From Reticulitermes speratus (taxonomy: Eukaryota > Arthropoda > Insecta > Blattodea > Rhinotermitidae): a stretch of 64,000 nt of DNA. Each line of letters opens with the position of its first letter. Position 1 is the stretch's first letter. Positions 57,740 to 64,000 of this stretch are shown piece after piece. The notes under the pieces are model-generated. The model saw only the letters and a list, made by a program, of their open reading frames with translations, was not told the DNA's origin and did no database searches. The position numbers were made by a program, and so were the translations under genes. The stretch lies in assembly GCA_021186555.1 (NCBI GenBank), contig JAJKFL010000010.1, positions 7,483,085 to 7,547,084 on the forward strand. Direction: 5' to 3'.

Positions 57740-59660
57740 ATAAAACGTATCATTCCGGAAGACACTTTCAGCAACACCGCCGAGAATTTAAAAACTGGCT
57801 GTTTTGCATTTGACTCACATGAAAGAAACGTCCGATGCACTACAAATGGTCTATAAGATTTATAGAACTAACCTCAGGGAGCACAGTCCCTCCGGTAGTC
57901 AAGAAATTCACCGCATTTACACGGGAGCCAAAGCCTCATTCGCCATTTTCACAACAGCCCACAGCATGTCTCTATCGTGCGATATATAAATACACAGTCC
58001 ACGCTCTCCCTTCCTATTTCGTTCATATCAATTTTAATATCATCCTCCCTCTACGTCTAGTTCTTCCAAGTTGTTTCTGTCCCTCAGCTTTCACCGCAAA
58101 ATTATTCCATATAAACACTGTGTCACCGAATTGCTACCCTAAAGAGTTCTGAACTGGCACCAGACCGCAAGGTGACCGTTGGCAGTGAGGTACTTCGTAT
58201 TGAGAGTTAAGCCAATCGGTCGAGACCTGCACTATTTATTTTCTTTCTTGCACAGTTGTAGGGCGAAAATTTTGTCTCTCATGTTAAGAAAAGAACAAAA
58301 AAACTGAGGGGTTTTATGGGGACACGGTAGTGGGAAAATGTTTGAACCTACGAGAGAGAACACGATATGAGTATAAAGGAGAAAATTACACAAAAATCTT
58401 CATAACTTTTACATTTCAACCACTTGCAAATCATGAAATTTGCGACGGCGATACAGGCTGTTTATGTACCGTGGATGGAACAGATCAGAAATGGTTACAA
58501 AATTACCGCCCAATGAAATGAAGGTAAAATACGTCTATGGAGACCTATCACAGATGAATATTGAAATATATCTCATACAATAATACGGCGAAATGTGGAC
58601 TGCAATAATCTGATCAACACAGGCTGCAATAACGGGTCGTTTTGGAAACGATTATAGACGTCAGGCTGCATTCTCACAACTTTCTGGGATATAATGCCGT
58701 GTCGACTGATTTACCGACGTTTCGGAGGATCAAAACTACTTCATATTCAAGGTTTATACAGTCCAAGAAGTCTTGGCTACTTGGATTGTATGCCCTGAAA
58801 ATAGAGGAAGAAAGCTCCTCCCAAAAACCGGCAACAATTTTATATCAGACCTGTAAGTAAAGTCGAAAAGCTCTGCTCAGCTAATGGAACTAAACGAGAC
58901 AGTACAGAGGGAGAGATTTTGTTTAGATAAAGCATCATTTATCTTATCGCAGCACCAACATGTGACGGTGCAGTTCACAGATTCTCACCCGACAACTATA
59001 CTGTGTTGTCACGCCGCATGCAAGTAGATCAGGTTCAGGGCGAACTCGCAACAGATCGCAGCACTGCAGCTGTCTCTCTCGGTGCAACAATCACTCACCC
59101 GCCGTTATATTTGGATTCTAGCATAGTTCAGGAATACATTATTCGGGGCACAATCGGCCCAGAGCCTCGAAGGCTTTTGACAGTATAATCAAGATTAACT
59201 TCCCTTGATAAAATCGACAAGAAATAATTTCAACTGTAATGTGCCAGGCATAAAACAGGCAGATTCCATCGCCTAGGCACATAAGCTGTTTTCAAACACA
59301 TCGTATCTGTGAATCCCTTGTGGCTAAATCTGGATCTTCATGGAAGATTCGTGAAGAGGAAGTTTTTAAAAACCAAAAACAAAAACAATTAATAAACATT
59401 AGGTGGCGGTGGGAAGGGGGTTAAGAGACAAAATTTTTTAACCCGTCACGCAATTAAAAATACCGGGCAATTTATGAATACTAGTAGAACGAGGCAACTC
59501 AGAAAAAAAAACATTTTTCCACATAGACACAAAAATTAAATAATAATAATATAATAATAATAATAATAATAATAATAACTCAAGACAGTTCAGTTACTGA
59601 TTTTTCTTTACATACCCGTACCTCATCTTTCGCAGTCTCAGTACAAACTGTATGATCACT
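57740..59660. other. No gene recognised; one eroded foldback arm
   Basis: 58670-58770 has GGGATATAATGCCGTGTCGA ... TTTACCGACGTTTCGGAGGA, an arm of the 30.5/41-kb type. A (TAA)n run lies at 59538-59578. Confidence 0.35.
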
Positions 59661-59714
59661 AGGATGTTATTTATCATACCAACTTATGCACAATTTTTAC
59701 AATATTATTACTTC

Positions 59715-59759
59715 ACCCCTATACGTATTTCGGCATTCAGAATGCCATCCTCAGGGGGT
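59715..59759 (-). ncRNA. Hammerhead motif, element F left arm
   Basis: ACCCC, CUGAGGA, stem II GGCAU/AUGCC, GAAA, UACGUA, UA, GGGGU. Position 7 is G. Stem I is 5 bp. Confidence 0.8.
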
Positions 59760-59868
59760 CACAGCGTTAAAAGCATAGACTATACATCAATTGTATAATG
59801 TTACATCCATATGAGTAAAATGTTGAACATTAAAATGTTAGTCTATTGTCTATGCTTTTAACACTGTG

Positions 59869-59913
59869 ACCCCCTGAGGATGGCATTCTGAATGCCGAAA
59901 TACGTATAGGGGT
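59869..59913 (+). ncRNA. Hammerhead motif, element F right arm
   Basis: Same fold as the left arm: ACCCC, CUGAGGA, GGCAU/AUGCC, GAAA, UACGUA, UA, GGGGU. Confidence 0.8.
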
Positions 59914-60005
59914 GAAGTAATAATATTGTAAAAATTGTGCATGAGTTCGTATGATAAATAAATAATTTCAAATTGCTATAGAATGCACGGTAAATATAAC
60001 GTAAA

Positions 60006-62042
60006 CTCTATGATAACTAATCTACACATCTTCCTCTCCCCTCCTATTCGATTCCTTCCTGTTAGTGTCCGGTGATGGCCGTCTTACTCCTTGTAGATGT
60101 TTTCTCCCACCGTGAGAAAGTCAAAATGGTCGTCCGAATTGTCAAAAACGTCGTATTCTTTTTGCGATTTGGAAAAATCCGGAATATTTGACGTCACGGA
60201 CCGAATTCTGTGGGACACAGGGATACAGTTATTTAAAGCCCGTAAAACCAGGAACATCCCGGGAAAACTGGGAGGAATAAGACCCCCCCACCTGTAAAGT
60301 AAAACTGTTATTTTTTTGGTGCAAAATAAAACTTTTTTAAAAAATACTTTTAATGAAAAAAAGATTTAGGCACACTTATGAGAAAATAAACTTTTATTAG
60401 CGGTGATCCACATTGAAAATAAACCTAGATACAAATATGCACAAATATGGGGGGGGGGGGGGGGGGGGAAACAATTATATTTCAAAAGTATCAAAACTAC
60501 ATTCCCCAATTTCATTAGGAAGGGAAATGTGCTTGGCGAACCCCTAAAAGTCGCCCGCGGAACCCCCAAGTTTCCACGGGGCAGTCTGGAAACCACAATA
60601 GTAATGTCTGATAAAAGGCACACATACTCTCCGACTTCCGCAATCATTACGCTCCGAAATGTCCCGCGCACGTCGGATTTGAGTCCGCAAATAGACAGGT
60701 ACATCTGTACATACACAAGGGATTCGAGTTTAAATACAAACTCCCAACACACTCGAACCAGATCGGCAGCAGCACGACCGCCTCGCCGCATGTGTTATCG
60801 CCCAGCAGTACTCTTCCGCCATCTTCCTCTCATTACGCTTTCATTCTCGCAAGGCACAATTCGGCGCGCGTTTCAAAAAGTAATTATTTCTATTTTTTAA
60901 CTTTTTTTATAATTATTGAAGTCTGAAATAGCTTAAGTCGGAGACTGTCTGGACTGTTTGAAGCACAGCCTACATTACAATAACGAAGACATCTTTACTT
61001 GAACCAGGAGCCGCTAATGCTGATGGCGTGTAGGCTGTAACCTTGGATAGGCCGGGACAAGTGCAATATTAGTGTCTAGATAGTGACAATATTGCCACAA
61101 GTCACGGACTCTTCACGGCCAGCACTGTAGGACTGTCCTTACTGCTGTAAAGGAAACCTTAAAACATACACAAGACCTAGCTTGCTTTCATGCTGCAGTG
61201 TACACAGACTATACACTGTGATGAATCCCCAGACATTATGAAGCAGTAAAGCGAACCTGTAACGGAAATCAAAGGTACAGATAGTGACTGTGGAGTTTGC
61301 AGTTGACCTTGGCAGTGGTTTGCACTGGGGAAAGCCGACCGTCATTTAATTGTGACCAGTAACCGATGTATTTCAATTAAAAATATATTGGGCCGAAGCG
61401 AAGTCGCGTTATGTCCGTGAGATAATACAGTTATTTTTTTATAGCGTTCTGTGTGGTTAGAGCTGTGCATAAATTTGACTTTAGACTTGGGACAATCGAA
61501 ACACTTAACAAACAGCGACCAGTGGAAAGGTCATTCAGTGATAAAGAGACTCATGTGTTTGACATTATCTATATGTTTTCCCCCAACTGTCGTCAAGAGT
61601 GTTAAGGGACTCTACCCATGCAGTCAAGGTCAACTGCATTCTCTTGAGAAATGACATTACCAGAGCACTTTTCAGGCAGATTTGTTTTATGTATCTCTGG
61701 ATAACACTGGTGAGGTGTACACTCTTACTGAACAGTAAGCACTTTAAAATTCACTTGAATGTTGCTCAATTGATTATTCTTTACATTTCAGCACTTCTTG
61801 TACTTACTCGCCTTCACAAAGTACAGGAAGCACAGTATGAAATAAACGTACACTGGCAGAAAATAAATATAAATAAGATTAGTCCTACTTGTATTTTCTT
61901 TTTCCAATGGCGCAACAGCACATAGTTGGCCAGGGCCTCCTCCTCACCGAGGCTTCACGATCACAGAACTCCTCTGGACGAGTGATCAGCCCGCTACTTG
62001 CTATTAAACTCTTGTATTTTATTACACAATTTATAACACATA
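60006..62042. other. No gene recognised
   Basis: Includes a run of about 18 G at 60450. The longest frame here (60403-60900) spans that G run and shows no motif. 61905-62000 resembles the 3' part of SINE family D in reverse (GGGCCTCCTC ... GACGAGTGATCAGCCCG). Confidence 0.35.
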
Positions 62043-62228
62043 CAGTTAAACCTGCCTATAATGGAACTGCAAGGGACCGAAATTTTTTTCCGTTGTAGGC
62101 AAGTTGAGTTTCACACAGGTGCTTGCAGTTTGGACCGTGAGGAATCCAGATCCTTGGGACTGTATAAAAGTTTTCCGCTAAAGACAGGTTTACGTTACGT
62201 CCAGGTCCGTTTAAGAGAGGTTTCATTG
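62043..62228. mobile_element. Tigger/pogo-like MITE, 186 bp
   Basis: CAGTTAAACCTGCCTATAAT at the left and the complement of TTTAAGAGAGGTTTCATTG at the right, flanked by TA (62041-62042, 62229-62230). Confidence 0.78.
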
Positions 62229-62485
62229 TATCACATATATTTGCACGTTAGTTGCCATTCCACGTTGTCGAAAGCGAATAACCTTTCCGATAAATAAAGC
62301 CATAATATAAACTGGGTTCTATTTAGTTTCTGTCTGTGATCTCCAGAACTAAGAAACATTGATAAAAAGAGAGTGGAAATGTGCAGTGTAGTTTGAAGCC
62401 AAAAAAATCCCTAACGTTATTCGTTTTTTTCTCTTTGGACATAAAAATCGCTTCGTGCTTGAGCAAAGTAAATTTAGGAATGCTA

Positions 62486-62725
62486 AAGGTAAAGCAATCC
62501 CATTACAGGCCTGGACAAGCCGTGAGGGTTCCAGGAGGTTGAGGCTCCCAGATTTCAAGACAATCGGCACATGAAGGTGGTAAGGTTGTTAGCCTTACGC
62601 ACCGGTCGCTTTTACCCCCGGAAATATTACTGGTACTCATTTCTGTTAGAGGCTGAGTCGACCCCAGGGCCATAGTGCGGCCGGAAGTATTATGTCAATG
62701 AAAAATCCCAATGACACCATCGTGA
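62486..62725 (-). repeat. SINE family A, 5'-truncated
   Basis: AAAGCAATCCCATTACAGGC at the left; runs to ATGACACCATCG, where the tRNA-like head is missing. Confidence 0.85.
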
Positions 62726-63205
62726 AATTTTGGAATACTAAAACACAATTAATTCCATCATGTTTCGTCAGACCCATACGTTCGAATGGAACACATTTTG
62801 TTATGCGACTGTCAAGACGCCTCGTACATTATTTACACACGTATAAATGAACATTATGGCGCGTTCGCATACTGTTTATAACTCCTCGGCTACCCTAACA
62901 GCCTGATAACATTGCACTCGAAGACAGTGCTTTATGGCGATTTAATGTCGCCGGCAACAATAAAACTCACTTAGGTCTTCATGTAAAGTGACCAACATTT
63001 TTGAACGATTTTAACAAAATTTTGTTTTCTAGACAGATTTTCATGAAAGTCCCCAATATGAAATTTCACGGAAATCCGTCCAGTGGGAACCGCGCTGATA
63101 CATGCGGACAGACGGACGGATATAAAGAAGCTATGTGCGCTTTTCGTAACTAAGCGAACTAACCTACAAGCAAGACAGGAAAATGTATCTGTAGACGTAA
63201 CATTT

Positions 63206-63697
63206 GAGGCGCGTTCACGTAACCACTGTTGCCGTGGAAAACAATACGTATTACATATTCTGAGTGTGTGTCTGTAGCCTTAGTTATCCGGCATGCAAAG
63301 CGCATGCGCCGTATTATATTGTCATCTGTGGCCTGTCTGGCTGTACCATATTTTTCCACATTATCTCATAAACGGCACGATTTTCGGAAAGAAAGTTATT
63401 GGACACAAAATGTGTGTTTTAATTTTCTCTACAACTTTTGTCTGAAACATTTCTCATTCTAAGCAGAAGGCGAGATATTATTTTAAATGTACACAGGCCA
63501 GGTCTTCATGTAAAGTACCTGTTATTGTTGTCAGTTTTAACGAAACTGAAATTTTCTCGACAGATTTTCGAAGAAAAAAAAATACTCGATATCAAATTTA
63601 ACTAAAGTCCGTCCAGTGGGGGACGGGTTTTTCATGCGGACAGACAGACATGACGAAGCTAATAGTCCCTTTTCGCAATTTTGCGAACGCGCCTAAA
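63206..63697 (+). mobile_element. ~490-bp TIR element (AGGCGCGTTCGC family), copy 4
   Basis: Best-preserved ends: TTGAGGCGCGTTCACG at the left and CGCAATTTTGCGAACGCGCCTAAAAA-type end at the right. A detached right-end-like piece also lies at 62960-63155. Confidence 0.8.
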
Positions 63698-64000
63698 AAA
63701 CAGTCTCTGCCTCTCAACCGAGGTTATCCATTATCTTGATAATGCGATACCACATATTGGTCTTGTTCATGTACATTTTCCTCCTAAGCCTTCGCAGATT
63801 TGCATGTGTGAGCGCGCAATTTTGCCAGCTTCATACTGAGATAATCCGCACCAGACAAAAGCTTTAGAACGACCTCCAAAACGGCTTAGCATGCAGCTGG
63901 GAGATCAATTATTACAGTGTTCTAGGAGATGACTTCGGGAAATTGTGCAACTGTACGACATAATGCTGTGAGGTACACGCTACGGACATAACACTAAATG

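Larger units (their letters stand above)
59661..60005. mobile_element. Hammerhead foldback element F (345 bp)
   Basis: Arms about 59666-59785 and 59846-59960 inverted. Right end ATGCACGGTAAATATAACG. Candidate flanking duplication CTGTATGATCACT / CTCTATGATAACT (59648-59660, 60006-60018), two mismatches. Confidence 0.8.

Noticed and set aside
60403-60900. 165-codon open frame
   Set aside because: It reads through a long G run, shows no domain or plausible splice support, and the antisense strand is also open; probably chance.

Overview
The window looks like nuclear DNA of an arthropod, most likely an insect. It is AT-rich, spliced genes are spread over long introns, and it is packed with tRNA-derived SINEs, non-LTR retrotransposon (LINE) fragments, TA-flanked DNA transposons and MITEs. 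A cockroach or termite is my guess from the overall style, not something I can prove. No bacterial-type gene organisation is present.

One cellular gene is clear. On the minus strand, eleven exons from 21638 down to the left edge encode the N-terminal 558 residues of the SWI/SNF (BAP/BAF) core subunit Moira/SMARCC. They cover the SMARCC N-terminal module, a basic linker, the SWIRM domain and the start of the region after SWIRM. All ten introns have GT-AG ends and the codon phases agree across every junction. The rest of the protein lies beyond position 1. Its introns hold a pogo-like element nested in a LINE, an internally deleted mariner, a Tigger-like MITE, a hAT MITE and several SINEs.

Roughly 21.7-64 kb shows no confident cellular gene and is a repeat landscape. 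It contains a 22-copy 62-bp satellite inside a hAT MITE (26.1-27.5 kb), at least five SINE families, pogo-like MITEs (including three copies of one about 170-185 bp family), a dispersed roughly 490-bp TIR element, and LINE 3' ends.

The most interesting content is a family of six foldback elements at 27.6, 28.2, 37.1, 41.7, 54.8 and 59.7 kb. Each is bounded by 11-13 bp direct repeats (two mismatches in the last copy). Each has inverted arms and one outer end near the motif ATGCACGGT. Eleven arm segments fold as type I hammerhead ribozymes: CUGANGA core, stem II, GAAA, a very short (mostly palindromic) helix III, an NUH cleavage triplet and a 3-5 bp stem I. Hammerheads with minimal helix III are known from Penelope-like retroelements. 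The paired inverted arrangement, without any reverse transcriptase, looks like a non-autonomous relative. A related 59-bp tandem array at 30.5 kb and several eroded arms show older generations of the same motif.
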